From the NCBI GenBank assembly GCA_947089305.1, contig CAMUJQ010000053.1, positions 1 through 6,871 on the forward strand: 6,871 nt of DNA, in the 5' to 3' direction. The position numbers and the translations under genes are program-made. The notes beneath the pieces were generated by a model. It saw nothing but the letters and a program-made list of their open reading frames with translations. It was not told where the DNA came from and searched no databases. This document shows positions 1 to 5,330 of this stretch, one piece after another. The stretch's first letter is position 1. Each line of letters begins with the position of its first letter. The DNA comes from an uncultured Clostridia bacterium (GTDB lineage Bacteria > Bacillota > Clostridia > Christensenellales > UBA1242).

Positions 1-1
1 A

Positions 2-748
2 AAAATCTGTGTGGGGGATTATTGTGAAATTGAAAATAATCAAATTGTAAAAATTTTACCACGAAAAAATAAATTGATTCGCCCAGATTGCGCCAATATT
101 GATAACTTAATTATTGTTATTGCTCCCATCCCAAAACCCGACCTTTTTGTTGTAGATTTAATGATTGGAGAAGCAATAAAACAAAATATTAATCCAATTC
201 TAGTAATTAATAAAATTGATTTAGAGTGCAACGATTTTGTAAATCAAATAAAAGAAGAGTTTAGCAATATTTGCGATTGTATTTGTGTTTCAGCTAAAAC
301 GGATGAAAATTTAAAAACACTTAAAAAAATGTTAACAAATGTTACTGCTTTTGGCGGACAAAGTGGAGTAGGAAAATCAAGTTTAATTAATGCTTTATTT
401 GGTTTAAATTTAAAAGTGGGCGATTTAAGTAAAATTGAACGCGGCACTCACACCACAAAAGAAAGTTTTTTTCATATTACAAAAAATAATGAAATTGTTA
501 TAGACACTGCAGGCTTTTCTAACTTTAATGTAAATTATTTAAATTTAGATGTTGATAGTTTAAAAAATCTATATTTTGAAATATCTGCTAAAAATTGTAA
601 ATTTAAAAGTTGCACTCATAGTGGTGAACTTGGCTGCTACTATAACACACATGCCACAGATAGATTTAAACGTTACAAAGAACTTGAAAATAAAATTAAA
701 AATTTTAGCTATAAAATAAGAAAAGGAGGCAACAATGCAAAAAGTTAG
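2..748 (+). CDS. rsgA: Ribosome small-subunit GTPase RsgA, 5'-truncated
   Basis: RsgA (YjeQ/CpgA) is a circularly permuted GTPase that acts late in 30S ribosomal subunit maturation. The frame is open to the window edge: K-I-C precede the GTG at 11, and the text there (VGDYCEIEN) matches the end of the family's N-terminal OB-fold, so the GTG is an internal Val codon and roughly 40-50 residues are missing. Counting that Val as residue 1, the permuted motif order is visible: G4 NKID (67-70), G5 SAK (94-96), P-loop GQSGVGKSS (116-124), G2 THTT (146-149), G3 DTAGF (165-169), then the zinc site Cys196, Cys201, His203, Cys209. G3 has Ala where most RsgA proteins have Pro (DTPGF), a mild deviation. 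The stop lies inside rpe (14-base overlap), indicating an operon. Confidence 0.96.
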   Translation, partial: KICVGDYCEIENNQIVKILPRKNKLIRPDCANIDNLIIVIAPIPKPDLFVVDLMIGEAIKQNINPILVINKIDLECNDFVNQIKEEFSNICDCICVSAKTDENLKTLKKMLTNVTAFGGQSGVGKSSLINALFGLNLKVGDLSKIERGTHTTKESFFHITKNNEIVIDTAGFSNFNVNYLNLDVDSLKNLYFEISAKNCKFKSCTHSGELGCYYNTHATDRFKRYKELENKIKNFSYKIRKGGNNAKS

Positions 749-1406
749 AATTGCACCAACAACTTTACATAGCGATTTAAATATCAGCGCTAATTTATTA
801 AATTTTATTGAAAGCGCATTAAATCAAAATGTGGATGAAATTCATTTTGATGTTATAGATGGCATTTATGCCACAAATAAAGCAATGAACATTAAACAAG
901 CTAAACTTGCGCGAAACAAGTTTAAAGATGCAAATTTTAGTGTTCACATTATGGCAGTTAATCCCAAAAAATTTATTAAGCAATATTTAAAAATTGCTCC
1001 GCGCGTTTTATTTTTTCAATATGAAGGCACTAAAAATTTAAAACAAGTGGAAAAATTATTATCACTTGCAACACCTCTAACAAAAATTGGCTTAGCAATC
1101 GACTTAAATACAGAATTAACTAAAGAACTTTTAAATTTAATTAATAAAACCTCCGCCGTTTTAATTATGACTGTTCAAACAGGTAAAAGCGGGCAAGAAC
1201 TTAACCCAAGCGCATTAAATAAAGTAATAGAAATTAAACAAAACTGTAATAATATAACTGAAATTTATGTAGATGGTGGTATTAATGAAAGCAATTACAA
1301 AGAAGTTATTGCAGCGGGTGCAACAACCTTATCTATGGGTGCTGGAATTTATAATTTAATAAAAAACAACACCGCTAGCGAATTTATTAAAAAAGTTAAT
1401 AAATAA
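735..1406 (+). CDS. rpe: Ribulose-phosphate 3-epimerase family protein (divergent)
   Basis: A 223-residue TIM-barrel enzyme of normal family length, expected in the cytosol to interconvert ribulose 5-phosphate and xylulose 5-phosphate in the pentose phosphate pathway. The start is fixed by AAGGAGG at 723-729, five bases before the ATG and inside rsgA. The metal ligands and catalytic acids are kept: His37 and Asp39 in HFDVID, His71 in VHIM, Asp180 in VDGG. Two normally rigid motifs are altered: the N-terminal APS motif reads APTT, and the V-x-P-G-F-G-G-Q phosphate-side loop reads VQTGKSGQ (147-154). The Pro-Asn after MDG is also changed (DGIYATN). Synteny with rsgA supports the rpe assignment, but a changed substrate such as another ketose phosphate cannot be excluded. 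Confidence 0.88.
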   Translation: MQKVRIAPTTLHSDLNISANLLNFIESALNQNVDEIHFDVIDGIYATNKAMNIKQAKLARNKFKDANFSVHIMAVNPKKFIKQYLKIAPRVLFFQYEGTKNLKQVEKLLSLATPLTKIGLAIDLNTELTKELLNLINKTSAVLIMTVQTGKSGQELNPSALNKVIEIKQNCNNITEIYVDGGINESNYKEVIAAGATTLSMGAGIYNLIKNNTASEFIKKVNK

Positions 1407-1415
1407 ATTATGTAA

Positions 1416-1505
1416 TTAATCTATAACTCTCTTTAAAAATGGTCTCAAAATAATAGATAGGCATTTTGGCAACTTAAAACATATAATTCTTATTTGTTTA
1501 TGCAT
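1416..1505 (-). CDS. spoVM: SpoVM-like sporulation micropeptide, 29 aa
   Basis: A 29-codon gene on the minus strand with ATG at 1505-1503 and TAA at 1418-1416. The peptide begins MHKQIRIICFKLPKCLSIIL and continues RPFLKRVID. Its core K-L-P-K-x-L-x-x-I-[LV]-R-x-x-L has the pattern of Bacillus SpoVM (KLPKFLGGIVRAML). SpoVM is an amphipathic helix that senses the curved forespore membrane and anchors the spore coat base through SpoIVA. Pro13 and Arg21 sit at the expected spacing. A strong Shine-Dalgarno (AAGGGAG, 1519-1513) lies seven bases upstream. Position supports it too: spoVM lies near rsgA-rpe-thiN in Bacillus. It is convergent with rpe, nine bases apart. Upstream, CATATATT at 1543-1536 resembles a sigma-E -10 box (CATACAnT), but I see no good -35 at normal spacing, so I do not call that promoter. 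Two Cys residues (9, 15) are unusual for the family. Confidence 0.8.
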   Translation of the reverse strand: MHKQIRIICFKLPKCLSIILRPFLKRVID

Positions 1506-1512
1506 ATTTGTT

Positions 1513-1519
1513 CTCCCTT
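1513..1519 (-). promoter_or_regulatory. Shine-Dalgarno of the spoVM-like gene
   Basis: AAGGGAG read on the minus strand, with a seven-base spacer to ATG 1505. The ideal spacing is a main reason for treating this very short frame as a real gene, especially since the two next genes, at 2158 and 2270, lack any such site. Confidence 0.75.
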
Positions 1520-1562
1520 AGCAATATATATATTTAATATATGTTTTAATAAAAATTATGTT

Positions 1563-1595
1563 AAAAAAACACGCGTATAACTCGCGTGATTTTTT
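1563..1595. terminator. Bidirectional intrinsic terminator
   Basis: CACGCG (1570-1575) and CGCGTG (1583-1588) form a six-pair, very GC-rich stem with a seven-base loop, conspicuous in this AT-rich DNA. On the minus strand the stem is followed immediately by seven Ts, ending transcripts of the 1724-2158 gene before spoVM. On the plus strand it is followed by A and six Ts, ending transcripts from rsgA-rpe. I see no hairpin nearer to the rpe stop. Confidence 0.85.
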
Positions 1596-1723
1596 AATTG
1601 CTCTATTTCATTATATTTTAAAATAAATTATCTAAACTATTATAAAGTATTTTGACACTTCTAACTTGACTTTACATTGTTAAAGCAAACAAGAATAGCG
1701 TATTAGTTATTGTTCTAAAGTTA
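1596..1723. other. AT-rich spacer, nothing convincing
   Basis: Noncoding gap between the terminator and the end of the minus-strand helical-protein gene. Start codons here open only frames of a few codons on either strand. A TTGACA at 1652 and a minus-strand TATAAT at 1644-1639 occur without a matching partner box. Confidence 0.5.
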
Positions 1724-2158
1724 TTATTCTAGAAATGCTTTAAGATTTTTAATATTAGCTTCACAAGCATCTATAAATCTTTCTGAATATTTTAAATATT
1801 CGCTACTAATTTCTTCATCAAATCTATTCAAAATTTTTGTTATTCCAATAACACCCATTAAATTGCCAATCATAAGTTTTTCAGCAATATTTGAAGTAGA
1901 TTTATCAAATAGGGTAGACATTTGAATATTTAACCATGAACCTGCTTGTGCCATAATAGGTGGGTTTTTAGGTTCAATATTTTGTTCGTCCATAAAATCA
2001 TTTACCTCAAGGCAAATGGCTTCATATTCTTTTTTTTGACGTTTTAATTCGTTTTTTAATTCTTTATCTTGACATTTTGGCATCAAAGTATTAATACTTT
2101 CAACGCCCATTTTTGCACCTTTGTATAATTCAACTAAAAATTCTTTTAAACTATCCAT
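1724..2158 (-). CDS. Small ferritin-like all-helical protein, function unknown
   Basis: A 144-residue cytosolic protein starting MDSLKEFLVELYKG, with no signal peptide or membrane segment. The pattern is a four-helix bundle: helices at roughly 2-26, 31-60, 74-110 and 112-142, broken by a Pro-rich turn NIEPKNPPI (60-68). Similar proteins are, from memory, scattered uncharacterised genes in Clostridia; recurring features here are AKMGVESI (15-22) and GNLMGVIGITK (98-108). No E-x-x-H iron-site motif is visible, so a ferritin-type diiron centre is not supported. I choose the ATG at 2158 over an upstream TTG at 2227, because the extra N-terminus would run through the promoter and operator. There is no Shine-Dalgarno; a TATAAT box seven bases upstream suggests a leaderless mRNA. 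It is divergent from the MarR gene, which may control it. Confidence 0.7.
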   Translation of the reverse strand: MDSLKEFLVELYKGAKMGVESINTLMPKCQDKELKNELKRQKKEYEAICLEVNDFMDEQNIEPKNPPIMAQAGSWLNIQMSTLFDKSTSNIAEKLMIGNLMGVIGITKILNRFDEEISSEYLKYSERFIDACEANIKNLKAFLE

Positions 2159-2164
2159 ATATTT

Positions 2165-2193
2165 ATTATAAGCAACAAAATAATTTTTATTCA
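2165..2193 (-). promoter_or_regulatory. Promoter of the helical-protein gene, probably leaderless
   Basis: Minus strand: a perfect -10 box TATAAT (2170-2165) with a weak -35 TGAATA (2193-2188) at 17 bases. The base seven positions past the -10 is 2158, the A of the ATG. An alternative promoter farther upstream, TTGATT (2227-2222), 17 bases, TATATG (2204-2199), would put its -35 inside the operator palindrome and give a leader of about 30-35 bases, still without a Shine-Dalgarno. Confidence 0.5.
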
Positions 2194-2213
2194 CTTTGCA
2201 TATAATAAAAAAT

Positions 2214-2230
2214 AGTTTGATAATCAAAAT
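2214..2230. promoter_or_regulatory. FabT/MarR-type operator palindrome
   Basis: The core TTTGATAATCAAA (2216-2228) is two perfect inverted six-base arms around one central base. With the flanks A-G and A-T it fits AnTTTGAnnnTCAAAnT, the form of the FabT operator known from streptococci. A third half-site, TTTGA at 2233-2237, overlaps the -35 box of the plus-strand promoter. It lies between a divergent gene pair, one of which encodes a FabT-like protein, which is the classic place for autoregulation. That this protein binds here is inference. Confidence 0.72.
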
Positions 2231-2233
2231 TGT

Positions 2234-2262
2234 TTGACGGCCTGCTATTTTAATGTTAGAAT
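2234..2262 (+). promoter_or_regulatory. Sigma-A promoter of marR-degV, leaderless
   Basis: TTGACG (2234-2239), 17 bases, TAGAAT (2257-2262): five of six consensus bases in each box at ideal spacing. Seven or eight bases past the -10 falls on 2269-2270, so the transcript is expected to begin at or one base before the AUG at 2270. No purine-rich ribosome-binding site occurs upstream. The -35 overlaps a TTTGA half-site next to the operator. Confidence 0.75.
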
Positions 2263-2269
2263 AAACTCT

Positions 2270-2725
2270 ATGGATAATAAAAGGGAAGAGTTAAATAATT
2301 TTTTAGTTAAAAGTTTTAATTACTTACTTAACAATGAAGAAAAATCAATTGAACGAATTAGTGATAATAAATTAACAATAAAAGAAGTTCATTTAATTGA
2401 GGTAATTGGTGACAAAGAAAAAGTAGGTAATAATACTTCTAGCGAGATTGCAAAAGAACTTAATATCACACTTGGAACTTTAACCACAACAACAAACGTT
2501 TTAGAAAAAAAAGGTTATATTGAAAGAATTAAAAAAGCAGATGTAGATAAACGTGTTGTTAGGTTAACACTAACTGAACAAGGCTTTAAAATTTATAAAA
2601 AGCATAAGGCTTATCATGAAAAACTTGCTTATGATGCCTTACAAAACACAACTAAAGAGGAACAAGAAATTTTACTTAATGCTCTTCGCATTATCGAAAA
2701 TTATTATTTAAAGGGAGAAATTTAA
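2270..2725 (+). CDS. MarR-family repressor, FabT-like
   Basis: A 151-residue winged-helix regulator. An N-terminal helix (about 3-22) suits dimerisation, the helix-turn-helix spans about 56-82 (SSEIAKELNITLGTLTTTTN then VLEKKGY), and the wing carries the MarR signature Asp93-Lys-Arg95 followed by VVRLTLTEQG. C-terminal helices (about 107-147) complete the dimer interface. The recognition helix with GTLT and the KKGYIER-DKRVV spacing resemble FabT, the acyl-ACP-responsive repressor of fatty acid synthesis genes. The operator upstream fits that reading, as does the next gene, a fatty-acid-binding DegV. The ATG at 2270 is chosen over the in-frame TTG at 2234, which is the promoter -35 itself. 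The stop directly abuts the degV ATG, so the two genes are cotranscribed. A generic MarR of other specificity remains possible. Confidence 0.88.
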   Translation: MDNKREELNNFLVKSFNYLLNNEEKSIERISDNKLTIKEVHLIEVIGDKEKVGNNTSSEIAKELNITLGTLTTTTNVLEKKGYIERIKKADVDKRVVRLTLTEQGFKIYKKHKAYHEKLAYDALQNTTKEEQEILLNALRIIENYYLKGEI

Positions 2726-3565
2726 ATGTCTATAAAATTTGTTGTAGATAGTTCAGCTGAACTTGATAAAGACTTTTGCGAAAAAAATGGTATTATTTTA
2801 ATGCCAAATGATATTACTTTTGGTGACGAAGAATATGTAGCTGGTGAAACAATTTCAAATAAGGAGTTTTATGAAAAACTTACAACAAGTAAGATTTTAC
2901 CAAAAACAGCTTTAATTAATCAATATAGATTTAGCGAAGTTTTTAGACAAGCTCAAGAAAATAATGATGAGTTGGTGGTTTTAGTTATATCACGTTTTTT
3001 ATCTAGCACTTATGAAGCTGCCCTTATGGCACAAACTGAAGTTGGTTATAATAAGATATATGTTGTAAATCATTTAACAGTAACTATTGCTCAAAAAGCT
3101 TTAATTTTAGAAGCCTTAAAAATGCGCGATAAAGGTATGAATGGAAAACAAATTGCTGATGAGATTCTAAAATTAAAAGATAAAGTTAAATTATATGCCG
3201 CAGTTGCAACTTTAAAATATTTAAAAGAAGGTGGAAGATTATCAGGTGTTGCAGCTGTTGTTGGAACTATGCTCAATATAAAACCAATTATTGAGTTGAG
3301 CGATGGAAAAATATTTTCTAATCATAAATGCATTGGCTTTAAAAAAGCAAAAATGAAATTAATTGAATTATTAAAAGCTGATGGTTTTGATGAAAATTAT
3401 CCTATTTACATTGCACATACCAATGACCCAGTTGAAGCACAAGAATTTGAAGAATCCTTAAAACAAGAATTTACATATACTTCCGGAGGCATAAATGAAA
3501 TAGGAAGTGTTGTTGGCACTCACGCGGGTCCAGGAGCTGTTGCCGTAATATTCTTTAAAAAGTAA
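2726..3565 (+). CDS. DegV family fatty-acid-binding protein (FakB-like)
   Basis: A 279-residue protein of full DegV length. FakB proteins hold a free fatty acid and present it to the kinase FakA, yielding acyl-phosphate for phospholipid synthesis. Visible family marks: DSSAEL (8-13), Thr61 in the position of the TSQPS motif, ISRFLSSTY (88-96) with Ser93, GGRLSG (169-174), the hydrophobic run into NIKPIIEL (184-191), and THAGPGAVAV (265-274) with His266. Thr61, Ser93 and His266 correspond to residues that bind the fatty acid carboxylate in FakB. The TSQPS motif is otherwise degraded (TALIN), as is SGT (SST). It starts on the base after the MarR stop, with AGGGAG at 2712-2717 as ribosome-binding site. 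No fakA is in the window, so the partnership is inferred. Confidence 0.92.
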   Translation: MSIKFVVDSSAELDKDFCEKNGIILMPNDITFGDEEYVAGETISNKEFYEKLTTSKILPKTALINQYRFSEVFRQAQENNDELVVLVISRFLSSTYEAALMAQTEVGYNKIYVVNHLTVTIAQKALILEALKMRDKGMNGKQIADEILKLKDKVKLYAAVATLKYLKEGGRLSGVAAVVGTMLNIKPIIELSDGKIFSNHKCIGFKKAKMKLIELLKADGFDENYPIYIAHTNDPVEAQEFEESLKQEFTYTSGGINEIGSVVGTHAGPGAVAVIFFKK

Positions 3566-3592
3566 AAATTGAGTATATACTCAATTTTTTTT
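3564..3592 (+). terminator. Intrinsic terminator after degV
   Basis: A perfect 26-base palindrome (3564-3589) centred on GAGTATATACTC, whose left arm begins inside the degV stop codon and whose right arm merges into eight Ts (3585-3592). It ends the marR-degV transcript and separates it from the AAA+ operon. The symmetric A and T arms would also allow termination of any minus-strand transcript. Confidence 0.85.
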
Positions 3593-3618
3593 AAAAACAA
3601 AAAAATTTTTAAAACCTA

Positions 3619-3647
3619 TTGAAATTTATAATCTAATAAGGTATAAT
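3619..3647 (+). promoter_or_regulatory. Strong sigma-A promoter of the AAA+ operon
   Basis: TTGAAA (3619-3624), exactly 17 bases, TATAAT (3642-3647). The start point is predicted near 3654, giving a leader of about 15 bases that carries the ribosome-binding site AAAGGTGG (3655-3662), six bases before the ATG. An imperfect inverted repeat, ACCTATT (3614-3620) and AATAAGGT (3635-3642), brackets the spacer and touches both boxes, so it could be an operator; this is weak. Confidence 0.82.
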
Positions 3648-3668
3648 ATTTTCAAAAGGTGGTAAAAA

Positions 3669-5330
3669 ATGACGAGAGTTGATTTTGAATTTTTTCAATT
3701 TTTACTTGATAAAGGCATAAATTTAACATTTAATAACATTATTTTTGAACTTTGCGCTCATTCTGACGCTTCAAGAAATTTTTTAATTGATTTTATGAAT
3801 AAATATATTTCACCAACAGCTTTTGACAATTTTCAAGAGTTTTTACTTGAGCGCCACAATAAAGAATATGAAACAGCTATGTATAAATATAGTCTTGGAG
3901 CTGAATTTGGAACAATAGTTGATTTTTGTGAATTATTTAGTGAACCAGATTCACCTGCTTTAGACATTCTTGATACATCAGATTTTTTACTCAATCTTTT
4001 AAAGAATAGAGCAACTACTACTAAATTTCATACATTAATTAAGGACTTTTCCAAAGTAGAAGGTTTTGATGATGAAAAAATATTAGCTTTAATGGAAGTA
4101 GAATTGAAAAAAAGAAAATATAATTTTGAAAAAGCACCCGTACTTAAAAGTCCATTTTTTAATAGTATTATTCAAGCCCTTCAAGGAAGAGAATATATAA
4201 GTATTAATTTAAATGAAAACATCGCACCAACAATTAAACAGTCTGTGAGTGCAGAACCTAAAAAAACAACACTTGCTTCAATAGTTGCTCAAAAACGAAA
4301 AACAGTTATTCCTAGAGAACAACTTGCTAATGTTTTAAAAGAGTCTGTTATTGGGCAAGATGAAATTTGTGATGAAGTTGCAAAAGTTGTATATAACAAA
4401 GTTAATGGCATACAATTAATTGACAAAAGAACTCCTATTGCAAGATTATTATTTTGCGGTCCTAGTGGGGTGGGAAAAACTGAACTTGCCAAAGCTATCG
4501 CAAAAGAATTTTTTCCAGTTAATAGTATAAATAATGACAACCCTATAACTGAAAGTATTAAAATTATTCCATGTTCAACTTATACAAGTGAGGTTGCCGC
4601 AAACAAATTATTTGGTTCAGAACCAAGTTATGTTGGATATGGTGATGAAACTGCTTTGGTTAGTTTCTTAATGAAATTAAGAGACAACAAACAGCAAGGT
4701 GTAATTGTTTTTGATGAAATTGAAAAAATGCATCCAAAAGCTCAAAACTCTTTGCTTTCAGTTTTAGATGGTATACCTTTTGATTTTCCTGTTGGAAAAA
4801 AGAATACAACACTTGAACAGTTCGACTTTAAAAATGTTCTAGTTATTGCAACAAGTAACTTAGCTAGTAACGAACTTGCTAAAAAAATAAATAAACTTGG
4901 TTTTGGTGACAATCAAAATGAAAATATAGACAAATTAGAAATTATAAAGAATGCTGCCGCTGGTAAAGAAATGTCTGATGAATTTTTTGGCAGATTTGAT
5001 AAAATATATACCTTTAATAATTTAAATGATGAAAGTTATTTAAAAATTGCTAAACAAAAATTCCATCAATCTTTAACTGAAATATCAAGAAAATTTCCAG
5101 AATTAAAAATAAAACTTCATGAAAGTGCCATAAAACTTATTGCTTTAAAAACAAATAACATTAATAAGGCACGTAAAATGACAGATACTGCAACAAATGA
5201 ACTTGAATATTTAATCAACCAAGCATTACTTGAAGGAACAAGCGATATAGAAAACACTGAGTATGTTCTAAAAGGCAATGATAATGATTTATATATAGAA
5301 GAAAGACCTATAAAGAGAGGAAATAGATAA
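3669..5330 (+). CDS. Single-module Clp-type AAA+ ATPase, first of a pair
   Basis: A 553-residue soluble protein. Residues 1-200 are a helical region I do not recognise; it is not the Clp N-domain repeat. From about 222 a Clp D2-type AAA+ module begins with ESVIGQDE (225-232), then Walker A GPSGVGKT (264-271), pore loop SYVGY (320-324) with aromatic Tyr321, Walker B VIVFDEIEKMH (345-355), sensor 1 TSN (395-397), LGF (410-412) where ClpA/ClpC/ClpX carry their ClpP-docking tripeptide, arginine finger Arg442 in EFFGRFD, and sensor-2 Arg502 (KAR). All residues for ATP hydrolysis and substrate threading are therefore present. ClpA, ClpB and ClpC have two AAA modules; this has one. It is led by its own promoter, and its stop overlaps the next start (TAATG). 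The family is probably uncharacterised; a Clp-like unfoldase subunit is the safe reading. Confidence 0.85.
   Translation: MTRVDFEFFQFLLDKGINLTFNNIIFELCAHSDASRNFLIDFMNKYISPTAFDNFQEFLLERHNKEYETAMYKYSLGAEFGTIVDFCELFSEPDSPALDILDTSDFLLNLLKNRATTTKFHTLIKDFSKVEGFDDEKILALMEVELKKRKYNFEKAPVLKSPFFNSIIQALQGREYISINLNENIAPTIKQSVSAEPKKTTLASIVAQKRKTVIPREQLANVLKESVIGQDEICDEVAKVVYNKVNGIQLIDKRTPIARLLFCGPSGVGKTELAKAIAKEFFPVNSINNDNPITESIKIIPCSTYTSEVAANKLFGSEPSYVGYGDETALVSFLMKLRDNKQQGVIVFDEIEKMHPKAQNSLLSVLDGIPFDFPVGKKNTTLEQFDFKNVLVIATSNLASNELAKKINKLGFGDNQNENIDKLEIIKNAAAGKEMSDEFFGRFDKIYTFNNLNDESYLKIAKQKFHQSLTEISRKFPELKIKLHESAIKLIALKTNNINKARKMTDTATNELEYLINQALLEGTSDIENTEYVLKGNDNDLYIEERPIKRGNR

Noticed and set aside
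11..13. GTG as the true start of rsgA
   Set aside because: The frame is open to the window edge and the encoded text is the middle of the RsgA OB-fold (VGDYxEIE), so this is an internal codon of a truncated gene.
1501..1581. Short plus-strand frame with ATG near 1500, opposite spoVM and the terminator
   Set aside because: It has no ribosome-binding site, runs through the terminator stem and gives a low-complexity peptide.
1652..1680. Plus-strand promoter starting with TTGACA at 1652
   Set aside because: The best -10 candidate (TACATT) is at 15 bases and poor, and it would only drive antisense transcription into the helical-protein gene.
2159..2227. Upstream TTG start extending the helical protein by 23 residues
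   Set aside because: It starts inside the operator palindrome and runs through the -10 box. The extension is a hydrophobic, low-complexity translation of promoter DNA.
2234..2269. Upstream TTG start extending the MarR protein by 12 residues
   Set aside because: The TTG is the first half of the promoter -35 box TTGACG, so it lies upstream of the predicted transcript start; the added residues do not look like MarR sequence.
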